Source of the DNA: Deltaproteobacteria bacterium
GTDB taxonomy: Bacteria > Desulfobacterota > Desulfuromonadia > Geobacterales > DSM-12255
DNA: 10,381 nucleotides
Direction of reading: 5' to 3'
Assembly (NCBI GenBank): GCA_017861215.1
Contig: JAGFXN010000029.1
Coordinates: 1 to 10,381 of the forward strand
Below are positions 1-6,858 of this stretch, in pieces. A program made the translations under genes and the position numbers. The notes below the pieces were generated by a model. That model did no database searches, was not told the DNA's origin, and saw nothing but the letters and a program-made list of their open reading frames with translations. How positions within the stretch are numbered: the stretch's first letter is position 1; every line of letters begins with the position of its first letter.

Positions 1-597
1 TGGCAAAAACTTGGAACTACAAAGACGTTACAGAGCGCTTGTTTTCCAGAACCCAGAGCCCAAAGCCCATTAGGCCCAATCGGGTCAGAGCCCGGAGCCC
101 GCATCGCCGGCTTCACCCTCATCGAGCTGATCGTCGTCCTGGTGATCCTTTCCATCACTGCTGCGCTCGTTGTACCGCGGCTGCCGTCCAGCGGAGGGAT
201 GGCGCTGAAAAGCTCCGCCAGATCGACCGCTGCGCTGCTGCGCTATCTCGGGGAACGCTCTACCGGCAGCAAGCATGTATACCGGCTGCATCTCAACATC
301 TCTGAAAACTCCATCAAGGTGACCCGCAAACTGCCAAGCGGCGAGGAGATTCCGCCCGAAGATCCGCTTTTGTCACGCAAGGTTCTGGAGAACGGCGTGG
401 TGATAGCCGACGTGCAGAGCCCCAGATATGGCAAGGTAACCGAAGGTGAGGTACTGATCGATTTCGGCGCGACCGGACTCTCTGAATTCCTGACGCTCCA
501 CCTCAACTCGGCGCACGGAGAGAGTTTCACCATTGCCGGCTATCCTGACGGCGGCAAGGTGAAGCTGCTGGCAGGATATGAGGAGTTGGCCCTGTGA
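1..597 (+). CDS. gspH: Type II secretion minor pseudopilin GspH (5' end unresolved)
   Basis: GspH is a minor pseudopilin of the tip complex of the T2SS pseudopilus, cleaved and N-methylated by the prepilin peptidase. The frame carries the type III prepilin signal GFTLIEL at 109-129. Cleavage after the Gly at 109-111 leaves a mature protein starting with Phe and having Glu at +5, followed by a hydrophobic helix to about 170 and a soluble C-terminal domain of about 135 residues. The stop TGA (595-597) overlaps the gspI start. The start is a problem. This frame is open back to base 1 but has no ATG, GTG or TTG before the prepilin motif; the first GTG (142) lies inside the membrane helix and would remove the motif. 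Either the start lies upstream of the window or the leader is out of frame because of the 7-base repeats at 48-100. Family call firm, 5' end uncertain. Confidence 0.8.
   Translation, partial: WQKLGTTKTLQSACFPEPRAQSPLGPIGSEPGARIAGFTLIELIVVLVILSITAALVVPRLPSSGGMALKSSARSTAALLRYLGERSTGSKHVYRLHLNISENSIKVTRKLPSGEEIPPEDPLLSRKVLENGVVIADVQSPRYGKVTEGEVLIDFGATGLSEFLTLHLNSAHGESFTIAGYPDGGKVKLLAGYEELAL
48..100 (+). repeat. Degenerate 7-base repeat in the gspH leader region
   Basis: Three tandem heptamers AGAACCC, AGAGCCC and AAAGCCC occupy 48-68, and two more, AGAGCCC and GGAGCCC, occupy 87-100. Because the unit is not a multiple of three, gain or loss of one copy shifts the reading frame. Removing one unit from 87-100 joins the TTG start at 39 to the gspH body and gives a basic leader ending RARIAG just before FTLIEL. 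Confidence 0.75.
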
Positions 598-932
598 AAG
601 GTTTTTCGCTCCTCGAAGTGCTGATCGCCCTGGCGATCATGTCCGGGGTGATCCTGACCGTTATTGTCTCTTTTAACTATCACCTCGGCATTGTCGTCAG
701 CGACAAGGAGGAGACCGCTGCCGTGCTTCTGGCAAGAGCAAAGATCGACGATCCAGGATTTACCTCCCTGCCGACGGGAAAAGGAACTTTCGCCCCGGCG
801 AGAGCCGACATTACCTGGGAAAAAACGGTTGCCTCCACAGAGCTCCCCGGGATCAAGCGGATGATCCTCACTGTCAGATGGAACAGCGACAAAAGGAGCC
901 TAGCCCTTGTCCGTTATGCCGCAAAGTTCTGA
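594..932 (+). CDS. gspI: Type II secretion minor pseudopilin GspI
   Basis: GspI is a minor pseudopilin that, with GspJ and GspK, forms the trimeric tip nucleating pseudopilus assembly in the periplasm. The 112-residue product begins MKGFSLLEVLIAL. The leader is only three residues (MKG), the mature protein starts with Phe and has Glu at +5, and the hydrophobic helix spans about residues 4-26. The short C-terminal domain matches the usual GspI size. The GTG start (594-596) overlaps the gspH stop in a GTGA arrangement, and AGGAG at 581-585 sits 8 bases upstream, which fixes the start. The end of the gene overlaps gspJ, so translational coupling is likely. No anomalies seen. Confidence 0.92.
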   Translation: MKGFSLLEVLIALAIMSGVILTVIVSFNYHLGIVVSDKEETAAVLLARAKIDDPGFTSLPTGKGTFAPARADITWEKTVASTELPGIKRMILTVRWNSDKRSLALVRYAAKF

Positions 933-1542
933 AAACGGTGGCGAGACCGGCTTTACCCTGCTGGAAGTGCTCATTGCCCTTGCGCTGCTGGGTGTTCTGG
1001 CCGGAGCTCTCTATGGCACCTATTTTTCGCTCATCAAGGGGCGCGAAGCTGCCAACGAAGGGATGGAGGCAAGAAGAGAGCTGCGCATCACCCTGGACCT
1101 GCTCCGGCGGGAGATAAACTCCGCTGTTTACAGCAATGCCGATACGCGGCTCCACTTCTCGGTAGAAGACCGGGACATGTTCGGCAAACCGGCGTCGACG
1201 CTGGCCTTTACCACCATCACCGGACCTCAGCCCGGCGGACTGACTGTTTCCGATCAGCTTGACCTCAAATACGAGGTTCTCGAGAGGGAGAAAAAGATGA
1301 TCCTCTCCCGCCAGAAAAGAGATCTTTATCATACCGCTGAAGCGGCAAGATACCCGCAGATGGAGTCGCTCGAGGGCTTTCTGGTTGAATGCAAAAGCGG
1401 CGACAAATGGGTAAGAAGCTGGGACGCGGCGCTCAACATGGGACTTCCGAAAGCGGTCAGGATAACGATCACCGTCAAAGAGGGCGAGAAGAACGCCGAA
1501 TACTCCGTACTGGCCGCGCCGAGGATAATGCAGTGGCCGTGA
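907..1542 (+). CDS. gspJ: Type II secretion minor pseudopilin GspJ
   Basis: GspJ is a minor pseudopilin of the T2SS tip complex, partner of GspI and GspK. The prepilin motif TGFTLLEVLIALALLG gives cleavage after Gly with Phe at +1 and Glu at +5. A membrane helix of about 20 residues is followed by an amphipathic helix and a beta-rich C-terminal domain; at 211 residues the length is normal. Two starts are possible. TTG at 907 has AGGAG (894-898) exactly 8 bases upstream; ATG at 916 has no Shine-Dalgarno at useful distance. TTG 907 is preferred for that reason, giving a 15-residue leader (12 from the ATG). The gene overlaps the end of gspI by 26 bases, and its TGA (1540-1542) overlaps the gspK GTG. 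Confidence 0.9.
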   Translation: MSVMPQSSENGGETGFTLLEVLIALALLGVLAGALYGTYFSLIKGREAANEGMEARRELRITLDLLRREINSAVYSNADTRLHFSVEDRDMFGKPASTLAFTTITGPQPGGLTVSDQLDLKYEVLEREKKMILSRQKRDLYHTAEAARYPQMESLEGFLVECKSGDKWVRSWDAALNMGLPKAVRITITVKEGEKNAEYSVLAAPRIMQWP

Positions 1543-2033
1543 CGGGAGACAAGCGGGGCTTTGCGCTGGTCATCACCCTGATTGTGACCGCTCTGCTGGT
1601 GGCGCTGATTACCGAGTTCATCGCCGAAGTGTACGTTGACACGACCGCCAGGCAGAGTTATGTGGATGCCCAGAAAGCGGCTCTGCTGGCAGAGTCGGGG
1701 GTTGCCGGAGCAGTGGGCCTGCTGCAGTTTTCGCTGCCGGCAAAGAGCTATACATCCGAGTTTGATCTCTGGGCAAAACCGCTTGATCTCCCGGAAGAAT
1801 CCGGCTTGCTCCGGGTGACGATTGAGGACGAGAGCGCCAAACTCTCGCTGAATCATATTGCCGGGGCGAACGGGACATTCATTAACGAAAGCGATCCGAC
1901 CGGCTCTTACTACGGGACGGCGAAGCGACTCTTCACGCAGCTGCAGCTGCCGGCAGGAGATTTATGTGACGCGGTTGCCGACTGGGTAGATGAAAACGAT
2001 ATCCCGAAACCGGGGGGGGGGAAACGCCATTGA
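1539..2033 (+). CDS. gspK: GspK pseudopilin, N-terminal part, frameshifted at G10
   Basis: GspK is the large, apical minor pseudopilin of the T2SS. The GTG start at 1539 overlaps the gspJ stop (GTGA). The leader MTGDKRG precedes FALVITLIV; the mature +5 residue is Ile rather than Glu, the known GspK exception among pseudopilins. After the membrane helix come the GspK-typical segments AALLAESGV and ADWVDENDIPKPGG. The frame then enters a run of ten G residues and stops almost at once (KRH, TGA at 2031-2033) after 164 residues. The rest of GspK continues in another frame from about 2021. Adding one G or removing two would give one protein of 314 or 313 residues, the normal GspK size. As written, the product lacks most of its soluble domain and should not work unless slippage occurs. 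Confidence 0.85.
   Translation: MTGDKRGFALVITLIVTALLVALITEFIAEVYVDTTARQSYVDAQKAALLAESGVAGAVGLLQFSLPAKSYTSEFDLWAKPLDLPEESGLLRVTIEDESAKLSLNHIAGANGTFINESDPTGSYYGTAKRLFTQLQLPAGDLCDAVADWVDENDIPKPGGGKRH
2012..2021 (+). repeat. G10 homopolymer inside gspK
   Basis: Ten consecutive G residues lie exactly where the gspK frame changes. Eleven or eight G residues would keep the two parts of gspK in one frame. Runs of this length are prone to replication slippage and also to sequencing error. Confidence 0.95.
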
Positions 2034-2482
2034 ACAGCAGCCGCAAACCAACCATTCCGGCAAAGAACGCCCGGCTTGCTACCTTTGAAGAGCTTGCCCT
2101 GGTAAAAGGGTTCACTGGCGAAGTTCTGCTGCAGATCCGGCCGTATACTACCGTCTATGGCGAGAACCGCGTAGCCGCGCCGATAAACATCAACACTGCG
2201 CCCAAGAAGATTCTCGTCGCGCTTGATGATGCGATCAGCGATTCCCTGGCGGAGCAGATAATGAATTACCGCAGGAGTACACCCTTTACCAATAAGGGCG
2301 AGCTGGGGAATGTCCCGGGCATGAAAGTTATCGCTACCGGGCTGCAGCTCCGTATTACCGTCAAGAGCAACGTCTTCAGGATACGCGCTGAAGCTCAGGT
2401 GAACGGAACGACCCGGGTTGTGGAGAGTGTGGTGAGTTTCGCCCAGGGAGCGCTGTCGACCCTCTACTGGCGGGAGTATTGA
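2021..2482 (+). CDS. gspK: GspK pseudopilin, C-terminal part (second frame)
   Basis: This frame continues GspK directly after the G tract: E-T-P-L-N-S-S, then IPAKNARLATFEELALVKGF, the stretch that in GspK follows the W-D-E-N-D...P-G-G motif. Further on is ININTAPKKILVAL, the conserved asparagine/threonine motif of the helix-hairpin-helix-like GspK domain, and a beta-rich end with stop TGA at 2480-2482. A TTG at 2030 could nominally start translation, but there is no Shine-Dalgarno and no prepilin signal, so independent function is implausible. The best reading is one gspK gene of 1539-2482 with a frame break at 2012-2021. Translation could rejoin by a -1 slip on the G run, or the break could be a mutation, a phase-variable state or a sequence error. 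Confidence 0.82.
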   Translation, partial: ETPLNSSRKPTIPAKNARLATFEELALVKGFTGEVLLQIRPYTTVYGENRVAAPININTAPKKILVALDDAISDSLAEQIMNYRRSTPFTNKGELGNVPGMKVIATGLQLRITVKSNVFRIRAEAQVNGTTRVVESVVSFAQGALSTLYWREY

Positions 2483-2708
2483 AACAATTATTCCGATTTG
2501 CAGTCGGTAATTGGCTACCCCGCAGCAAGTTACGGGGCATCAGGAGCCAGAATACAGTAGACAGCAGACAGAAGAATCTTTACATGAGCCTTCCCTGTAT
2601 TCTGGATACTGACTACTGACTCCTTGCCGCACCGCTCTCAAGACGGACATTATCCGTACGCAGCACACTGTGGGGAACTAACCCCGAAGAGATTCAAGAG
2701 GTCCTGAT
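2483..2708 (+). other. Structured gap between gspK and gspL
   Basis: This 226-base gap breaks an otherwise overlapping operon; no convincing gene is seen in it. It holds several inverted repeats: CAATTA..CCGA / TCGG..TAATTG (2485-2513), CCCCG / CGGGG (2518-2537), the perfect 11-base pair CCAGAATACAG / CTGTATTCTGG (2547-2557 and 2595-2605), CGGA / TCCG (2644-2656) and GGGG / CCCC (2672-2685). Degenerate 7-base repeats lie in the middle. None has a T-run typical of an intrinsic terminator on the + strand. A weak promoter-like pair, TTGCCG (2624) and CATTAT (2648), is not convincing. Confidence 0.7.
2547..2621. repeat. Inverted repeat enclosing degenerate 7-base repeats
   Basis: The 11-base arms CCAGAATACAG (2547-2557) and CTGTATTCTGG (2595-2605) are exact reverse complements. 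Heptads AGTAGAC, AGCAGAC and AGAAGAA run from 2556 to 2576, and ACTGACT is tandemly duplicated at 2608-2621. The style resembles the 7-base repeats in the gspH leader, suggesting a repeat family scattered in this genome; that link is inference. Confidence 0.65.
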
Positions 2709-4007
2709 ATGTTCATAACCGTTATCCAGACAACCGCGACAGAGTTCATTCTCTCCCGTTATCAGAGCAGGCGCGGCTCTCTCCAGTTTCTACGGGGAGT
2801 CAGACACCAGCTGACCGATGAGGAGAGCACTGTTGCCGACATCCTTGCTTCCTGGCAGGGAGAGTGCCAGGGGGACAGGATAGTGCTGGCTCTCCCTCCG
2901 AACCTCCTCTCGCTGCGCGAGCTTGACCTGCCGCTTACCGACAGGAAGAAAGGGCGGGAGATTCTTCCCCTGGAACTGAAGGGGGAGTTGGCATCAGATG
3001 CCGATGAGCCTGTTTTTGAAGTTCTGCCGTTGGCAGGCGGCAAGACAGCCGCCATCTGGAGCAAGCGGCAGCTGCTCGCCGCCGAAATAGACTTTCTGAC
3101 TGATCACGGCTTTGATCCGGAAGTCGCCACCTTTTCCCTGTTCAACTGGCAAAAGCTGCTGCCGGAGAGTTGCCGCGCCGCCGTGGCGATTACCGATGGC
3201 GAAGGGGTTGCCGTCTATCTTGACGGCAAGCCGCTCTTTTTCCGGATTCTGCCGAAAGCCGGCAAACGCCCGCTTGATGCCACCATTACGGCGCTGGAAC
3301 TCGCAAAAGACATTCAGGTAGAGACCGTATTCACCCTTGGTTCCGCGGCAATCGACACTGGCTTGACAACTACGCCGCTTGCGCCCGGCAGCGCTGTTAC
3401 CGCCGTCTTCGCAGGTGACGCCGCGGCTGCCGTTGACCTTGCTGCCCAGTTTGCCATGGCGCAGGAGCTTGTCAGCGGCGAGCCGGTAAACCTCCGTAGA
3501 GGCCCCCTGAGCTTCACTAAAACCCGCGACCAGTTCCGTACCAAGCTGCGTTTCACCTGGGCACTGCTGGCAGTCCTCCTCATCCTTATCTTTGCCGAAG
3601 CCGGGGTGCGCTACTTCCTGGCCAGGAGGGATGTCGCCTCGCTGAACAGCTCCATCCGCAGCATATACCGGGAGGTTTTCCCGACCCGTACCAAGCCGGT
3701 TGATGAAGTTGCCGAGCTGAAGGCCGAGATCAAGAAACTGGGGGGCACCGGGTCCGAAGGAGTGCTGGCCGTCTTGAAAAAGCTGACCGAGGCAAAGGGG
3801 GATGACCCGCGCGAAATCTACGAGCTAGATTTCGATGGCAGTCAGGTTACCGGCAAAGGCTATGACCGCTCGGCACAAGGGGTAAACGACTTCAAGACAA
3901 AGGCAGCGCCGCTGTTTACCGGCTTTGAGGTCAGCGAGATAAAGAGCCGCCCGGACGGTTCAGTCAGTTTCGCCTTCCGCGGTACGCTCAAAGGGGGTGG
4001 CAAATGA
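2709..4007 (+). CDS. gspL: Type II secretion inner-membrane protein GspL
   Basis: GspL is the bitopic inner-membrane protein that recruits the secretion ATPase GspE through its cytoplasmic actin-like domain and binds GspM and the pseudopilus through its periplasmic domain. The 432-residue product fits the family: about 280 cytoplasmic residues with segments such as RIVLALPPNLLSLRELDLPL, one transmembrane helix (FTWALLAVLLILIFAEAGV, about residues 281-304), a short linker with coiled-coil character, and a periplasmic domain of about 125 residues. ATG 2709 has AAGAGG at 2696-2701, spacing 7, so translation starts independently of gspK. The stop overlaps gspM (ATGA). Sequence identity in GspL is low across bacteria; the call rests on topology, length and position before gspM. 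Confidence 0.85.
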   Translation: MFITVIQTTATEFILSRYQSRRGSLQFLRGVRHQLTDEESTVADILASWQGECQGDRIVLALPPNLLSLRELDLPLTDRKKGREILPLELKGELASDADEPVFEVLPLAGGKTAAIWSKRQLLAAEIDFLTDHGFDPEVATFSLFNWQKLLPESCRAAVAITDGEGVAVYLDGKPLFFRILPKAGKRPLDATITALELAKDIQVETVFTLGSAAIDTGLTTTPLAPGSAVTAVFAGDAAAAVDLAAQFAMAQELVSGEPVNLRRGPLSFTKTRDQFRTKLRFTWALLAVLLILIFAEAGVRYFLARRDVASLNSSIRSIYREVFPTRTKPVDEVAELKAEIKKLGGTGSEGVLAVLKKLTEAKGDDPREIYELDFDGSQVTGKGYDRSAQGVNDFKTKAAPLFTGFEVSEIKSRPDGSVSFAFRGTLKGGGK

Positions 4008-4540
4008 GCCTGCGTGACCGATACGATGAGATGGAACCTGCCGCCAGGCTGAAGATCGGCGGCGTCATTGCCGCACTGCTGTTCCTTGCCATCCTCTACT
4101 CCGCCCTGCACGACCAGATACGGAAGCTGGAAGTGAAGAGGACCAGCCGCGAGGCGGCGCTGACCGAGATGATGCTCCTCAAGCAAAGACACCGCGAAGC
4201 CAGCTCCGGCGCACAAAAGCTGACCAACCGTCTCGCCGCGGTCACTGCTGACGATTCGCCGGCAAAGCTGCTGGAAGAGATCGGCATCAAGGGAAAGAAC
4301 AGCCAGGTGAAGTCGCTGAAAGGGGAGGATCGCCCCGGATACCTTGAAGATGCTGCCGAAATCAGGATAGAAGGGCTCTCCGCCAATGAGACGGTCAATC
4401 TCCTCTATCGTCTCGAAAAAGGGGCAAAGCCGGTTGTCATCAAACGTGCCAACCTGAAGACCCGCTACGACGACCCGGCAAAACTCGATGTTACCCTCAC
4501 TATCGCGCTGCTCAAACCTGCTCCGCAGGAGAAAAAATGA
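4004..4540 (+). CDS. gspM: Type II secretion inner-membrane protein GspM
   Basis: GspM is a small bitopic protein that stabilises GspL and GspE in the T2SS inner-membrane platform. The 178-residue product shows the expected build: a short cytoplasmic tail, one transmembrane helix at about residues 18-35 (IGGVIAALLFLAILYSAL), a charged helical, probably coiled-coil stretch to about residue 75, and a periplasmic ferredoxin-like domain. Its start overlaps the gspL stop (ATGA at 4004-4007), with a purine-rich AAAGGGGG a few bases upstream, and its own stop overlaps gspN in the same manner. Identity is supported mainly by topology and by its place between gspL and gspN, since GspM diverges rapidly. 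Confidence 0.82.
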   Translation: MSLRDRYDEMEPAARLKIGGVIAALLFLAILYSALHDQIRKLEVKRTSREAALTEMMLLKQRHREASSGAQKLTNRLAAVTADDSPAKLLEEIGIKGKNSQVKSLKGEDRPGYLEDAAEIRIEGLSANETVNLLYRLEKGAKPVVIKRANLKTRYDDPAKLDVTLTIALLKPAPQEKK

Positions 4541-5379
4541 GCTTTGGCAGAGCAGGCAGACTCGTTGGGGCTGCTGTCGCCGGGATACTCCTCTTTGTCT
4601 TCCTGACGCTGTTTTTTGTCCCGTCAGCTGTGCTGTTGCGCGCCGCCAACAGCCGGCTGTCCCAGTACGGACTCAAACTCGGCGCTGCCAGTTTCGGCAA
4701 GGCGTTGCCGCTCGGCATCAAAGGCAAAGGCATTACCCTTTCATCCGCATCGGGAGAGCTGCTGAAGATCGGCAACGGACGGCTCATGCTGGAAGTACTG
4801 CCGCTGCTGCTGGGCCGGGTAACTGTTGCTGTTGATGCTGAAATAGGTTCCGGAAAGCTGGCGGCGTCGCTGTCGCTACTGAACGCTCCGGCGGCAAGCA
4901 TCGAGTTGAAAAATGTGCGCCTCGAGGATATCCCTTTTTTTCAGACGGCGGCCGGCATGAAGGCTGCGGGCATTCTCTCCGGCAAAGCAGTAACAACCGG
5001 CAGGCTTGCCAGGGCGAAAGGGTATCTGCAGCTTGACGTGCAGGGGGCGGAGCTGAGCGGCATCAAGCTTGGAGAGATGCCGCTGCCGGATGCCTCGTAC
5101 CGTACCGTACAGGGGATGATCCGCATCACTGACGGCAAGGGAACGATCGAAAGCTTCACCCTGCAGGGGGATGATCTGTATGCACGGCTCAAAGGAGGGC
5201 TGCCGCTGGCGGATCCGCTGGCAGCGACCCCGCTCGACCTCTCCCTTGAGCTGATGCCCAAACCGGCACTGCTGGAAAGACAGAAGCTTATCTTTCTGCT
5301 TCTCCTGAAGTTCCAGGACACCCCCGGTCACTACCAGATTCCGGTCAGGGGAACACTCGGAAAACCGCAGCTGCTGTAA
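4537..5379 (+). CDS. gspN: Type II secretion protein GspN
   Basis: This 280-residue protein is the last gene of the T2SS run and resembles the GspN form found at this position in Geobacter and Leptospira relatives. The exact role of GspN is not established; it is dispensable in several systems. Visible features are an N-terminal membrane anchor (about residues 9-28, VGAAVAGILLFVFLTLFFV) and a periplasmic domain rich in beta-strand-like, leucine/glycine repeats (for example GIKGKGITLSSASGELLKI), reminiscent of AsmA-like lipid-interacting proteins. That resemblance is an impression, not a proven homology. AGGAG at 4527-4531 lies 5 bases before the ATG, which overlaps the gspM stop. The gene is followed by the hairpin at 5445-5488. 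Confidence 0.75.
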   Translation: MSFGRAGRLVGAAVAGILLFVFLTLFFVPSAVLLRAANSRLSQYGLKLGAASFGKALPLGIKGKGITLSSASGELLKIGNGRLMLEVLPLLLGRVTVAVDAEIGSGKLAASLSLLNAPAASIELKNVRLEDIPFFQTAAGMKAAGILSGKAVTTGRLARAKGYLQLDVQGAELSGIKLGEMPLPDASYRTVQGMIRITDGKGTIESFTLQGDDLYARLKGGLPLADPLAATPLDLSLELMPKPALLERQKLIFLLLLKFQDTPGHYQIPVRGTLGKPQLL

Positions 5380-5436
5380 CAGTTCTGCACACGACGGCTG
5401 ATCAATACACACCTTCTGCAAAAACATTACACCATC

Positions 5437-5498
5437 ATAAAAAATGGCGGCTGATTGTCATGGCAAACGCCATGGCAATCAGCCGCCAGTATCATTTT
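5437..5498. terminator. Bidirectional intrinsic terminator between gspN and the helicase
   Basis: TGGCGGCTGATTG (5445-5457) pairs perfectly with CAATCAGCCGCCA (5476-5488). The stem continues, after one U-G pair, through CATGGC/GCCATG to an AAAC loop. An A-run precedes it (5439-5444) and a T-run follows (5494-5498), so both convergent transcripts get a U-tract. The - strand version is stronger, with U residues directly after the stem. Confidence 0.9.
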
Positions 5499-5514
5499 TC
5501 CGAACGTATGAAAA

Positions 5515-6858
5515 CTAGATGGGGCGGCGCTCACCGGCAGGACGGCGATACTCGACGACCAGTTCACTCTGTGGCCGCGGCGCTCCCCACTTCTGGCGGC
5601 GGTCACTGGCGTTGCTTTTGCCAGCCTCTCTCTTCCAGCTTGGCGGCGCAGCCTTGGACCCGCCCGGTTTATGACTCCGTGGCGCGCCACTTCTGCTCCC
5701 CCCCGGAAGGCGCGGCAGTTCCCTGGTAGGCTCCAGCCCTTCGATAACCTCGCGCGGCAGGTTCTGGCCGATAAAGCGCTCTATTTTTGACAGATAGTTC
5801 AGCTCATTGAGAGAGACAAACGATATTGCGGTACCGGTAGCCCCGGCGCGGCCTGTTCTGCCGATGCGATGGACGTAGTCCTCGGCAAATCTGGGGAGAT
5901 CGAAGTTGATGACGTGGCTGATGCCGGTAACATCCAGTCCGCGGGCGGCAACATCGGTGGCGACAAGCAGTTTTACTCTGCCGCGCTTCATGTCCATGAT
6001 CGTTTTATTTCTTGCCCCCTGGCTCATATCACCGTGCAGTGCGGCTACAGAGTGGCCCTGGCTGTGAAGATCAAGCGCCAGAGCGTCCGCATCCCTTTTG
6101 GTAGCAGAAAAGATAATCGCCCGAGAAAGATCTACATCGGCAATCAGGTGCCTGAGCAGCCTGTTTTTGTGGCGGATGTCGTCGGCAACATGCAGGCGCT
6201 GCTCGATAGCATCCAGGGTGACCTTCTTGCCGGTAATCTCGACCCGCTGCGGATCGTGGAGCATTTTTCCGGCGAGTTTGGCCGTTGTAGCGTCCATTGT
6301 TGCAGTGAACATCAGTGTCTGGCGGCCCGCCGGTGTTGCGGCAGCGATTTTGTCGATATCCTCGCTGAAACCCATGTCGAGCATCCGGTCGGCTTCGTCG
6401 AGAATCAGCATTTCGACGCGACCAAGGTCGATCCTCCTGTTTTCCAGGTGATCGACCAGTCTGCCGGGGGTGGCGACGATGAAATCAATCGGCTGGGAAA
6501 GGAGCCGCAACTGGTCACGATATGACATGCCGCCGAGTATCGCCCCGCTTTTTACCTTGCAGAAGCGGCCATAGATCTTGACGGCATCGGTGACCTGATT
6601 GGCAAGCTCTCTGGTCGGGGTGAGGACAAGAATCCTCGGCCCACGGCCATTCAGAATTGATGGTGTTGCCAGCTTCTGCAGTGCCGGCAGGACAAAGCTG
6701 GCGGTTTTGCCGGTACCGGTCTGGGCGGAGCCGATCAAATCGTGTCCGGCCAGAGCCAGCGGAATGGACTGCTCCTGGATAGGTGTCGGTGAATTGTAGC
6801 CACAGGCTTCAATAGCCTTGAGGATGCCTGGTGAAAGGTTGAGTTCTGCAAATGTCAT
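5515..6858 (-). CDS. rhlE: DEAD-box ATP-dependent RNA helicase, RhlE type
   Basis: This is an ATP-dependent RNA unwinding enzyme, likely acting in ribosome assembly, RNA turnover or cold adaptation. The 447-residue protein has all core motifs in order: Q motif around F3 and PTPIQ (24-28), motif I AQTGTGKT (45-52), Ia PTRELA (81-86), GG, TPGR (130-133), DEAD (154-157), a TAT form of motif III (185-187), and in the second domain ARGLD and HRIGRTGRAG. A basic Arg/Lys/Pro/Gly-rich tail of about 75 residues probably binds RNA. The start at 6858 (MTFAELNLSP) is chosen because the conserved fold begins there and AAGGGA lies just upstream; an in-frame extension of 21 residues to 6921 is not family-like. 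Gene symbol by subfamily resemblance. Confidence 0.94.
   Translation of the reverse strand: MTFAELNLSPGILKAIEACGYNSPTPIQEQSIPLALAGHDLIGSAQTGTGKTASFVLPALQKLATPSILNGRGPRILVLTPTRELANQVTDAVKIYGRFCKVKSGAILGGMSYRDQLRLLSQPIDFIVATPGRLVDHLENRRIDLGRVEMLILDEADRMLDMGFSEDIDKIAAATPAGRQTLMFTATMDATTAKLAGKMLHDPQRVEITGKKVTLDAIEQRLHVADDIRHKNRLLRHLIADVDLSRAIIFSATKRDADALALDLHSQGHSVAALHGDMSQGARNKTIMDMKRGRVKLLVATDVAARGLDVTGISHVINFDLPRFAEDYVHRIGRTGRAGATGTAISFVSLNELNYLSKIERFIGQNLPREVIEGLEPTRELPRLPGGSRSGAPRSHKPGGSKAAPPSWKREAGKSNASDRRQKWGAPRPQSELVVEYRRPAGERRPI

Noticed and set aside
142..144. GTG at 142 as the gspH start
   Set aside because: It falls inside the hydrophobic helix and would remove the prepilin cleavage site.
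1389..1538. Earlier start for gspK inside gspJ
   Set aside because: The extra peptide is charged out-of-frame gspJ sequence; the GTG at 1539 gives a proper short prepilin leader and a GTGA overlap.
2624..2653. Promoter for gspLMN (TTGCCG / CATTAT)
   Set aside because: Only 4 of 6 matches in each box with an 18-base spacer; about what chance gives.
4876..5427. 183-codon open frame antisense to gspN
   Set aside because: Shadow of gspN; cysteine-, glutamine- and arginine-rich with no motif.
5869..6525. 218-codon open frame on the + strand opposite the helicase
   Set aside because: It is antisense to conserved helicase motifs, has no family resemblance and no Shine-Dalgarno; a frame left open by codon bias of the real gene.
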